From the NCBI GenBank assembly GCA_029339195.1, contig JAPTJF010000011.1, forward strand, positions 248,001-312,000: a stretch of DNA of 64,000 nt, written 5' to 3'. Source of the DNA: Micractinium sp. NFX-FRZ (taxonomy: Eukaryota > Chlorophyta > Trebouxiophyceae > Chlorellales > Chlorellaceae). This document shows, piece after piece, positions 1 to 10,356 of the stretch (position 1 is its first letter; each line of letters starts with the position of its first letter). The position numbers were made by a program, and so were the translations under genes. The notes under the pieces were generated by a model. That model searched no databases and had not been told where the DNA came from. It saw nothing but the letters and a program-made list of their open reading frames with translations.

Positions 1-3000
1 GGCATCTTGCCTCCGGTGCCGCCGGTCAGGGCAGCTGCCGGGGTGGCGCTGTTGGCAGCGGTGCCAGTTGCGGCGGGGGTCTTGGCCTTGGCAGCGCTCG
101 GCGCCGGCGTGCGCGCACGCTTGAGAGCTGAGGGGGCGGGCGTCTTGCGAGTCGAGGCTGGAAGCACCACCACCTGGGGCGCTGCTGCAGCGCTGGCGGG
201 CGCAACCGCCTGCTGCGCAAGGTGGCTGGGGCGCACCACCACCACCTGCCCGGCACGCTCCGCCGTGCTGATGCCCTGGTGCAGGCGGCCCAGCACCACC
301 ACACGGGGCACCCACGGCGCAGGCGCCCCCTCCTGCTCCTCCTCCTCTTGTGGCTCCGCCTCGTGCGCAGCATCCTGCATCTCCGCCTCCTTGTCAGCTG
401 CCGCCTGCGCAGCCGCCTCTGCGGCCGCAGCAGCAGCTGCCTCGGCGGCCTGAAGCTGCTCCATCTCTGCTGCCGCCCGGTTCAGCACCACCTGCTGCAT
501 CGCCTGCTGCAGCTCCTTGCGCTTGGCACGCTCCTTGTCCAGCGCACCGCTGCAGGGCGGGAACGGGGAGGGAGGACACCGAGTGCGATGCAGCAGCAGT
601 TCGAGGCATGGCTCGCCAGCAGGGGCTGCCCCACAATGCAACAATCGGCACTGCGAGCATGCTGGCTCCTTGTGAGCGTGCCTCACTTCTTGCCCTCCTG
701 CCACTTAGCCCTGCCACGCATAATCTGATCAGCGCATCCACCCATGCTGCTGCAGGGCTCTCATCACCCCACCTGAGCGCTTCAGCCGCCTTCTTCAACT
801 TGAACGCCTTGGCAGTCATGCGCCGCAGCTGTGCCGCCAGCTGGCGTGCCTCGCCGTGATAGGCCTTGGCCTTGAGCACCGCCCTCTGGTACTGCTTCAG
901 CGGCACTGTGTCCTCCTTAGGCCCGGCAGCCTCCGCCTCTGCAGAACATTAGGGCAGGCGGTCAACAGGCGTGGCAGGTTAAGAAGGGCTGCGGCCCAGA
1001 CGGCAGTCAGGCCACTTCCAGAATGTGCTGGCTCTCTCTGCCCAGGCCTGTGCGCTTGGGCGTCCAGAGGTCCAGCAGCACGCCCCAGGCCCACCTGCCA
1101 GCTCCAGCGAGCCCGTTGCCTCATCACTGCCTGCCGCCTCCACCTCGCCGCTGCGCTCCTGCTCCACGTCATCACCACCGCAGTCCTCCGCCTCCGTCTG
1201 GATGGCGATGGTGGACAGCAGGCGTGGCGTGGTCTGGCTGGTGGGCTGCAGGCACATTGATGGAGGGAAGCATGGTGCGCAGGACCAGTGAGGCAGCAGC
1301 AAGCAGGAGGGATATGGGACAGGCAGGCAATCAGCGCCCAGAGCCAGTTGACCAGCAACAGAAGAGGGTACACTGCAAGCGGGCCAGGGAGATGCAGCAG
1401 TTCCAGTGCACCCTGTCGCCAGAAGACCAGGAGGCACACACCTGCTGGGCAGCAGCGTGCTTGGCAGCGCTGCCGGGCGTACTGCCGCGCTCGATGATGA
1501 CAATCTTGGTGCCGGGGGTGCGGGACAGCGAGCGCCGCCTGCTGGCCGTGGACAGCCGCTTCTTGGCAGAGGCCTGCGCGCCCATCAGCTCAGCAGCGTC
1601 GCCAGTGGATGCCCCTGGCGTTGCCTCCTCAGCCGCCGCCAGTGCTAGCGTGGGCTGGGCTGCAGCGCCGATGCTGGCGCAGGCGGATGGGCCAGCCTGT
1701 GGGAGAGCAGGGACACACACAGCTGGGAGCAATCATATGCAGCACACAAATCCAGTCCTCCGCAGAACCATGCATACAAAGCAGGCCCTAGAAATGAGGT
1801 CTCATGTGGTCAAACAGGGCAACACTGCCCAGGCAGCCAACACCGCAGCACGCGCCCCTGCCACACACCTGAGACAGCCGGGAGCGCCCGGTGGTGCGCG
1901 GCACGCTCTTGGCAGCAGAGCTCGGCACGCCAGCCTGCGGAGCAGCCGAACCAGGGGCAGGCCCCACGCTGGCAGCAGCCGTGCTGCCAGCCGGAGCGGC
2001 GGCTGTGGCTGCGGCGGGGGTCTTGGCCTTGCTCTTGGGGGTGAGCACCACCCGCAGGCCATCCTTGCCTGGGGCAGGGGACAAGAAGAACTCCTGCAGG
2101 GCGGGGAGCGGGCAGGTGCACAGGCAAGGACGTCAGGCGCGGCAAAGGGCACGCAGGAAGTGAGCCTGCTCAGGTTGCTCGCTCAGGCTGCTTGTAGCAG
2201 GTGAGCCGGCTGTCGCAGAGTCAAACTGGAAGCAAACCTGCTCTTTCAACCCTGCTCAGCACACAGGCACTCACTGCCGGCACCTCCAGGGTCACGTCGT
2301 GCTCCTCCGCCATCTCTGCCAGCTTGGCAGCCAGGGTAGCAGGGTCCACCACAAGGCCGCCCCTGCCTGCCTCGATGGCAGCAGCCTCAGGGCGGCCCGC
2401 AGTGGCAGGGGTGGGTGCAGGGGCTGCCGGCCCCTTGGCTCCGGGGGTGGGCTGTGCGCCGCTGCTGGCCATGGGGGAGCAGGCCGCCAGCAGCTCGTGC
2501 AGCGCGCCAGGCACTGCAAGCAGTCAGCAGAGCAGGCAGAGGTATCCACAGTTGACTGAGCAGGCAGAGAACACAGGCATCAATGCGTCAGATGCGCAAC
2601 TATGCCAGGCAGGGAGCCACCTGCGAATCAAGCAGCCAGACAAGCCAGCACCCCAGTGCTCCTTTCACGTTGAAGCCTGTCCAGCACCAGAGCCCATTAC
2701 CCAGCTGTGTGCTCATGCTGTGCTGCCAAGCCCTTGCACCCCCGCCGCACCCGGAGTTTTGCGTGCGGATGAGGGCGGCGCAGCGGTGCTGTGCCGGCTC
2801 TTCTTGGAGACCACCGTGTCGGGCAGCTCCTCCAGCTCAGCCCCCGCAGCACCCATGGTGCCCAGGCCCCACTGGGCAAAGGCCACCGTGTTGTCGTCCA
2901 CGTTGATGATCTGAGAGGAGGATGGGCAAGGCACGGAAGAGGGCAGGAGAGGGCATGAGCAGGAAGCAGGGTATGCACAGTTGGCACAGCACAGCTTAAG

Positions 3001-5496
3001 CAGCTGGGCAGGGGCCTCATGCATGCCGCCATCCACCGACTGCCTGGACCCCGAATGCCCCCTTGCATTTGCAGCGTATCCTGTCTGCCAACAGGCAGGT
3101 GACCTCACATGCACCGACAAGAGGGAAGCGCCTGAGCAGCTCCCCCAAACACCTACACTGCCCGTTCACACAGGCCCATGCTCACCTGCTCCAGATCGCC
3201 CTTGCGCAGCCGAATCGTGATTGTGGCATCGCGCGCCGCGCCCTCGGGGGTGCACGCCACACGCGCCTGCTCCTCCTCCACATGGAAGCGCACGCTCTTG
3301 CGCTTCCGCTGCACGGTGCTGGGGGGCGCGGCGGAGGCCTCTGGGATGGCAGCGCCAATGGACACCTCCGGGGCAACAGAGCCGTCGGCATCACCCTCGG
3401 CGTTGCCGCCCTGCGCCTCCTCCTCCCCTGCTGCCGCCTCTGCCATGGGCTTGTCCTCAGCAGGCGCTGCCACTGCAGCAGGCTCAGCGGCAGTTTCTGC
3501 CTCTGCAACAGCTGCAGGCTGCTCATGAGCCACCTCTGGCACCGCAGCTGCCATAGACGCCTCTGCTGCTGGCTCAGCCACCGGCTCGGCCTCCGCTGCT
3601 GGCTCAGCCACCGGCTCGGCCTCCGCTGCTGGCGCCGCTGATGCTGGCTCCTCTGCCAGTTCGATCACAGCTGTAGGCTCTGCCTCAGCTGCCCCCTCGG
3701 CCACAGGCTCCTCTGCGGCAGGCGCAGCTGCCGGCTCGGCTGCAGCGGGCTGTGCCTCTTCCTCCCCAGCTGCCTCAGTCTCCATGGGCGCTGCGCAGTC
3801 GTCACCCGCGGCATCTGCAGGCTGGTGCTCCTCCAACGCAGCAGGCTGCTCTTCTTCTGGCACAGCAGGCTCTGTGTCAGGCTGCACTGCCTCCGGCGCT
3901 GGCACCGCCTCGCTGGCAGATTGCTGCTCAGCAGGCTGGTCAGGCTCAGACGCGGGCGCCGCCTCGCAGGCGTCCTGCATGTCTGCAGGCTGCTCGGCCA
4001 TGGGTGCTGCCATCGCCTCGGCGCCAGCCTGCTGCTCAGCAGGCTCCTGCTCCTCCCCAGCCACCTCCGGAGCCGGTGCTGCAGCTGCCGCCGTCTTGCG
4101 CAGCCCCGCCTTGAGCTTGAGCAGGTCCGCAGCGTTGGGCACAAAGCGGCCCCCTGCAAGCTCGGAAGCCAGTGCAGGGCGCGCTGCCGCCTGCTCCTCG
4201 CGCTGCACCTTCTTCAGCTGCACGCCCGCCTGTAAGGAGAGCAGGTCAGAGTGAAGCAGACATGTGTGAGCGTCATATTCATGCAAAGCAGAGAACAGAG
4301 CACGTAGGCCCCTTCACTGGATGCGAAAATGCAGCTGTATTGGTAGACTTGGTGCTGACAGCATGCCCCAGAAAGAGGCTCACCACATTGCCACAGAGAA
4401 CTATCCGTCTCGTGCTGCTCCACTCTGCACAGTCTCCCTCACCTTGATTGCCTGTTGCAGCGCTGCGTGCATGCCGCCGGCAGCTGGTGGCGGTGGTGCA
4501 GCAGCAGCGGCTGCTTTAGGCGGTGGGAGGGGCGGCGCGGATGGTGGCACTACTGATGCCACAGCCGCCTTGGCACCGCGCAGCCCGCCAGGAGGCGGCG
4601 GAGGCGGGGGTGGAGCAGGTGCCGGCTTGCCCGCTGGTGCTGGCTTGCCCACCGCAGCCGCTGCCACAGCTGGCGCCGCATTGGCGTCGCCCAGTGGCAC
4701 ACGGCCTGCCGCAGTGGCGCCGGGCGCGCGGATCTGCACCGTTTCATCCTCGCCCTGGAAGTAGAACACACGCGTGCGGTTCTCCAGCACCACCTCGATC
4801 TTGTCTCCGGTGGCCAGCTCCAGCGGGGAGGTGACTGCCTCGCCGTTCACTAGAATGGGTTCACGCCCCATGCTGGAGATGAAGACCTGCACAGGGGAGA
4901 AAGGTGGGCGTGCATAGCACGGAGACGGGGGGCGGTGAGGGTTCAGGGGCCTTTCGCAGAATGGACACAGTGGAGGGCATCTGGGTGCTGGCAGGAGTTC
5001 ACGCGTGGTGAGTGGCGGTGTTTACACGGCTCCAATTGATTGACTGGCGACCCCCACACCAGCGCACCACCCGCCCACACGAGGACAGCGGCACGCACCG
5101 CTCCGCTGTCCTCCACATAGACTTCAGCATGCTTGCGGCTAATCTCCTTGTTCACGATGCGGATGTCGCAGCTGTGATCCCTGAGAAACGTGAACGGGAA
5201 GGGAGCAGAAGGGGTTAGACAGACAGTGACAGACAACCGCTGTTGTCGCCACTGCCGCCGTCACCGCCGCGCGGCCGCTGCCGCCGTGACGGCAGTCGCG
5301 GCGGCCCTCCACCTCCCTTGCTGGCCCTGAGACGCCTCGCCGTGACCCAAATCACAACGGCGGAGCAGGCGGGGAGCAGGAACGTGAAAACCCACCTGCC
5401 GATGAGAATCGATTTCTTGTCCAGCGGAAACTCCAGGTCGCCCTGCCCATCCTTGCTCACAATCACCAGCTTCCCAAAAAGCTCGGGGGACGCCAT
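1..5496 (-). CDS. FHA-domain protein with Ki-67-like layout, 3'-incomplete
   Basis: The gene runs off the left edge; eleven exons are visible: 5396-5496, 5099-5180, 4443-4886, 3186-4229, 2751-2910, 2275-2513, 1869-2093, 1442-1696, 1095-1245, 773-938 and <1-549. Phases agree and about 1,138 codons are visible. The start is the ATG at 5496, and the N-terminal FHA phosphopeptide-binding domain begins almost at once. Its hallmarks are ILIGR (end of exon 1), SRKHAEV (exon 2) and LVNGE (exon 3). A Pro/Ala linker follows, then a long Glu/Ala/Pro-rich exon with EPVAEPAAEA repeats that ends in a basic KRKSVRF segment, which fits the RVxF rule for PP1 docking. Later exons carry many TP sites (RKTP, RARTP, AKTP) and a basic helical segment (773-938). 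An FHA at the extreme N-terminus, disorder, PP1-like docking and many TP sites recall Ki-67, a mitotic chromosome-surface protein. FHA is certain; the Ki-67 link is inference. Confidence 0.85.
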
Positions 5497-6895
5497 AGCT
5501 CGGCGCTCAGGCGAGGACAGCCGGAGCTGTCAAACCGCCGGCGCGCTCAACGTCGGTATAATGTGAGGCGGGAGGCTTGGCCGCCTGTTTAAGTTGAACT
5601 GCCGAGGAGCACCGTGACTTTGAATAGTGCCAGCAAGGCGCCGGTGACACCTGCCGCCGCGGCGCGCCGTCGTACTGCGTGCCCGCCTGCATGCCAACCT
5701 GGCTGTTCTCTCAATCTCCCAACGATGTGGATCGCTACTTCCAAGATGCCACTACTCGAAAACTACACACGGCCTTTGATTCCACCAGCAAACCCTTCCG
5801 CCTCTTCTGCCGTCTGCCTTCCCCCACCCCCCGTGCCCGCCATTCACTCAGCACAGCGTGTCGGGTGCTTACACTTGAAGGGAGACAACATCAGTTCTGC
5901 TACAGGCTGAACGAAGACGTGGGTATCCAACATACGGAGGGGAAGACAGGGAGGGGTGCAGGAGTGCAGGCGTGGGTAGCTGTTCAAATGGCGGCGGACT
6001 GTTCACAAGGGAGGCGGCCCCGGCCACAGCCCGGGGGCAGCTGGCAGCTTGCAGGCCGCAGAGCATTGCCCACAGGGCACGTGGCTGGGATGCACAGAGG
6101 GCACACTAGTGGCGCACAACACTAGAGGCACGCTTTACAGGGGGGGCGGTGGGAGAGGGGGCGGCGGGGAGGTGCAGGCTACACATGCAACGCACACACG
6201 CGCACAACGGCAGCACAGGCGGGGAGCGAAGAATAAATACGACCAAGCGGGTTGCCCGGCGCGCAGATGCAGGCGGCATCGCCCAGGACCATGGGGGCGG
6301 CGGCTGCATTGCACGGCGGGGCGCCCTTGGGGCCCCCAAAGCTAGTTGAGCAGAGGGTAACGGCAGAGGATGAGCAGCAGAGAAGGGTTTGAGCAAGTCA
6401 GTGGGTGAGAGGCGTGCAGCGGGCGCAATGCCCCCTGCCGACCCGCTTGCCCGGCGGGCATGCCTTCTATAAGGCAGGCGCAGGCAAAGGAGAGGCGGGG
6501 CGGGTGGTGGCATTTGCATACGCGTTTCAGAGAGGCGAGTACGAAGGGGCAGGTATGCAGGGCATCTATACAACAGCTCGAGGGCGGTGGCGGCCAAAGC
6601 GCGGCGCGCGCAGTCCGATCCAAAAATCTTTGTGCTGTGCTGTGTTGTGAGGGGTTGAGCGGCTTGTTGGTTGGCTGCCGATTGGCTGCTGTTTGGCTGC
6701 CGGCCAACTGGCCGGCTGTTTGGGAGCATAAGTGAGGGACGGAGCGCAGCGCTGGCGGCACAACAAACCTGGTGGCGCGCGGTCATCGCGCCGCCAGCCC
6801 AGGTTTGTGGCAGGCACCAGGCGCCCCGCTAATAAATTGAGTGGTGGGGTGGCAGGCAGGGCCTGCTGCCCGGACCCCGGCCAGGCTTAGGTCAT
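5497..6895. other. Intergenic: promoter side of FHA gene and long 3' region of RING-CH gene
   Basis: No convincing coding exon is seen. The right part is probably the 3' untranslated region of the minus-strand RING-CH gene. A minus-strand TGTAA word (TTACA on the plus strand at 6135-6139), about 760 bases after its stop codon, is the best polyadenylation signal. The left part, from about 5497 to 5900, should hold the FHA gene promoter. Open frames here are Ala/Arg-rich chance frames typical of GC-rich DNA. Confidence 0.6.
6135..6139 (-). terminator. Candidate poly(A) signal TGTAA for the RING-CH gene
   Basis: TGTAA on the minus strand, downstream of the stop at 6896. Volvocine and Chlorella-type algae use TGTAA in place of AATAAA. 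The word is short, so the assignment rests on position only. Confidence 0.4.
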
Positions 6896-9109
6896 CTAGG
6901 GGCGCATGCCCACGCCCACGCCGCCGCCGCTGCTGCCGGCGCCGCCGTTGCTGCTAGACAGGGCGCTTGCAAACTCCTGGAGCGCGCTGCGCAGCCGCCG
7001 CAGGCCGCCCGACAGCCGCCGCTTGTTGCCAAGGCCCGTCATCTCGGCGCCCGCGCTGCCGTCAGGGGAGCCTTGCTGGTGCGCCTCTGGGCTGGCAGCC
7101 GCGGCGCCGCCCAGCGGGGCGGCTGGCGGCGGGGTGGAGGGCAGCGAGGCAGCGTACTCTGCGTCACAAGGAGGGGATTGACAGTGGGGAGCAATTCGTT
7201 GGGCGAGACGGGTTGTGAGTGCCTTGTGGGCAGTGCGCGCAAGGATGGGTGCAGCTGGGAGGCCCCCAGTGGGGTGTTCGCCGTCAAACCCAGAGCCCTT
7301 CCCCACCGCCTCCCCCTCCACCTCGCCCACCTTCTGCGGCAGAGACGGTGCGCGAGACGCCGGGCGACGTGAGGCGGCGGGCAGCTGAGACTGAGGCACA
7401 GTGCACCGCGGCATCATACGCGCCCGACCCCTGAAGCGTGAGAAGCGAGCCGTTGTCTACGGCAGTAGGTAGGGAAAGGGGGTCGTAGTCGGAGTTAGCG
7501 TCTCCGTGGGGAGGGGGAGGGACGGCAGGGGGGGAGCGGCTTGGGTGAATGCTGCCTGCTGTGCCCTGCTTGCTGCTCCAATGGCCGGGCAGCACACACT
7601 CGGCGCACGCAGCGGGCACGGCGGGCGCTGGGGTGACGCAGCAGGCAGCGCTGGTGAGGCCCCCCACCCCCACCCCTCACCCCGCCCCCCCGCCCCTGTT
7701 TCTTGTATTGTAGCATTCACCTGGGATGGGTACACCCCCTGCCAGCCCGCTTAGAGCGTCACCTGTGCTGGGCTCGTCGCACGTGAAGGTGATGTTGAGC
7801 TCGCTGTCGTCCGGCAGGTTGAATGCCCGGCGAATGGCCTCCGTGAACTGCTTGTACCCATCCGGCCCGGGCTTCACCTGCAGCGCATCATGTGGGCGCG
7901 CAGATGGGGCGGGCGGGCGGGTGAGGTGCGGGGTGGTGGGGGGGGCTGCCACGCCGTGAGTGCAACCTGCATCCTGGCACCAGCCGCTGCCAGGATGCCG
8001 CCCTTGGGCTCTGGGCTGCGCCCCGCCGCTGCCATAAACCCCTCGAGAAACACATTGGCGCGCCAAGCCACATGAGCTTCGCACGAGTCCAAGGCAAGCC
8101 TATGCCCACCCAGCCTGGCTCGCCTCAAACTTGGGTGCTTCCCACTAAATGTGACGTGCATGGTCGCACACCGCCAGGTCCCACCCCGGCGCCCCTCACC
8201 TCAAAGCTGTAGGTGCGGCCGTCAAAGTTGACGTTCATGACGGCGGGGGCGTTGGCGCCGCACTGCGGCGTCAGCGTGCCCTTCCAGTCCGGCAGCCGCG
8301 CGTCGCAAAACTCGCAGTGAGTCTCCTTTCTGCAGGGGGATGTGGGTGAGCGGGCGGGGCAAGCACGCAGGCGGGCACATGAGCAGGCATTGCACCGCAG
8401 CATGACGCGCGCTCGGCCTACGGTTGGCCCAAGGTCCGGGCCACCCAACAGCAACTGCCAGCAACTTGGGCATGCCCCGCAGGGCTTATGCGGCACATTG
8501 AAGCTGGCGGCCGATTCACGAGTGAGGAGCAGTAGCACGCACCTAGAGCCCGCAGACTGCAGCTGCCACCGTGCCAGGCATCTGGGGTGAGCCGACCTGC
8601 AAACTTGGCATGGTATGAAGTAGTGAGCACAACGGGGCCGCAAGGCTGCACTGCAGCACGCCACTCTGCGGGTGCAAGTGCTGCACAGCAGGTGCTCAGA
8701 GCGGCCGTCCCGCCCCGCCCCGCCACGCTGCCGGCACCCACCTCGGGCACTTGCAAGGGAAGAGGAGCGGTGCCGTGCTGTCTAGGCAAATCCAGCAAAC
8801 CGGTACATCCTGCAGGGGAGGCAGAGGGTAACCCTCGGGACATCCCAAAATGAGCTCTAGAGTCGCGTGGAGATCCCCCCAAGAGGGCTCGCCCCGGTCC
8901 TGGGTGCCCTGCCACTGTTTTTAAACGCACATACAGCGGGTGGAGAACCCGCCCGGAAAGCAGGGAGGCCGCCCCCGGCATGTGGGGCCAGCGGCCCGCT
9001 GCCTCACCTCGCTGCTGCTGCTGGCCGCTGAGCGCTCCACCGCCAGAGATGAAGACACTGCGGACACGTGAGTGGTGGTGCCGTGCTTCTTCAGACCCTC
9101 CAGCTCCAT
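6896..9109 (-). CDS. RING-CH (RINGv) zinc-finger protein with PB1-like segment, probable E3 ligase
   Basis: Seven exons: 9008-9109, 8742-8809, 8543-8596, 8200-8329, 7763-7877, 7331-7501 and 6896-7158, giving 300 residues. Exons 2-4 rebuild a C4HC3 RING-CH finger: CWIC, then CKC, then HPRCLARW, then CEFC. The spacing between the CxC pair and the histidine (four residues) is shorter than the seven usual in animal MARCH proteins. The finger is followed by a beta-grasp-like stretch (VNFDGRTYSFEV, then FTEAIRRAFNLP and ELNITFTCD), which resembles a PB1-type fold. The C-terminus is Ser/Gly/Ala-rich with a basic LRRLRSALQ helix. No membrane segment is evident, unlike most MARCH ligases. RING-CH domains recruit E2 enzymes for ubiquitin transfer; substrate and location are unknown. 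It is divergently paired with the histone-fold gene. Confidence 0.85.
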
Positions 9110-9367
9110 GTTTCGCTGCCTGCAAAAAGGGCTCCCCGAGGCCCGCAGGGCAGTGCGCAGTGATGTGCAGAGCTTGCGCTAGGACGTGAGCGCCTTCAAT
9201 TGGGGCGGGGAGCATCGGCAGGGGTCCTTGGTGCTGCCGCCGTGCGCGCGCCAGCGTGGCGTCCCCTCGAGTGGAAAGGCAAATGGCCCCTTTCCACTCC
9301 AAAACGCGTTTCCAGACTTCCTGCCGCCTCCTCCGGGTCACGCCAGGCGTCTGCAGGCGAACGCGAA
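9110..9367. promoter_or_regulatory. Shared promoter of RING-CH and histone-fold genes
   Basis: The 258 bases between two divergent start codons must contain both promoters and both 5' untranslated regions. No TATA box is obvious on either strand. Confidence 0.55.
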
Positions 9368-9967
9368 ATGGCCGACCAGGCTAGCCCGGCCGGCAGCGAG
9401 GGCGTGCACAGCCCAGGGGGCAAGGGTCCCACATCCCTGGTGAGCGTCCCCGGGGGCACTGAGCTGCTGCGTGCCGTTGTCGCCGCCAGCGCCCGCCTGC
9501 CGCCGCCTGCCGCCGCCTGCTCCCCGCCCCTTGGCTTCTGAACACTTGTGCTGTTCATCGCTCTATTTTTTCCTCTGTGATCTAACTCTTCAACATGTCC
9601 ATCCGTCCATGCTGCGCAGGTTATCACCGTGAACCGCGTGAAGGGGCTGCTGCGCGACGACGGCGACATCAAGTCGGTCTCCACCGAGGCCTGCTTTGCA
9701 ATTGCCAAGGCCACAGAGCTCTTCCTGGAGCGTCTGGCCGACGGGGCAGCAGAGCACGCGGGCCGTGCCGGGCAAGATGCTGCGCTGGAGTATCGTGACG
9801 TGGCGGCAGTGGTAGCAGAGCTGGAGCCGCTGTCGTTCCTGGCAGACTTGGTGCCGCAGACGGTGCCAGCGGCGGCGCTGCTGGACAAGATGCAGCCGCC
9901 GGCAGCAGGCGCAGCAGCAGCAGCGGCAGCAGCGGGAGCGGCAGCAGGCGGCCCCGTAGCCTCCTGA
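9368..9967 (+). CDS. Histone-fold protein of the POLE4/CHRAC/NF-YC class
   Basis: Two exons, 9368-9439 and 9620-9967, join in phase 0 to give 139 residues. The core is a histone fold: ITVNRVKGLLRDDGDIKSVS, then an EACFAIAKATELFLERLA helix, then a third helix with EYRDVAAVVAELEPLSFL. The AKATELFLERLA signature is typical of the H2A-like partners in DNA polymerase epsilon (POLE4/Dpb3) and of the CHRAC chromatin-remodelling accessory subunit; NF-YC is more distant. Such proteins heterodimerise with an H2B-like partner and act in the nucleus. The C-terminus is an Ala-rich tail of low complexity. The exact subfamily cannot be settled without a tree. The start is the only ATG before the donor that keeps the frame. 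Confidence 0.82.
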
Positions 9968-10356
9968 TGGTTGGCTGCTGCACGGGCGCTGAGAAGTTGC
10001 TGCCCTGTTGCATGAACCTCCAATCGGTTCCCCTTCGGTTTTGCACCACATTGCTGCCCTCTTCCTGCTCTCAATTCCACACTGCTCTGACGCCTTCCTC
10101 ACTTGCTTGACCTTCCCTTCTCTCTTGCACTTCCTGATGTTCACACACCTGATTGGCCCCACACCCTGACTGCCGAGTTTGTCTGCCTCTTGAACATACG
10201 TGATTGGTTGCGCCATGTCATTTCCAGGACAAGGTGCACCAAAGCCCGCCCCTGGTGCCATTCCTCTTCAATCCAGGTGTAACCCATCTTCAGAAACATG
10301 CAGTAGACTGCTATGCCTGCAGCGTGAAGCTCCTGGGGAGCCTCGACGAGGGTGCC
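9968..10356 (+). other. 3' region of histone-fold gene and possible 5' exon of next gene
   Basis: The first part is probably 3' untranslated sequence. From 10229, just after an AG, an open frame in phase with the next gene reads through HAVDCYACSVKLLGSLDEG into the ATG at 10357. This could be coding if an upstream exon exists, but no in-frame ATG or clear donor was found for one. Confidence 0.4.

Noticed and set aside
1023..2204. Long plus-strand open frame opposite the FHA gene
   Set aside because: It lies antisense to phased exons, has Ala/Arg/Ser composition and lacks splice logic; a shadow of GC-rich coding DNA.
8418..9341. Long minus-strand open frame over the RING-CH gene
   Set aside because: It runs through three introns and is out of frame with the CWIC, CKC and CEFC exons.
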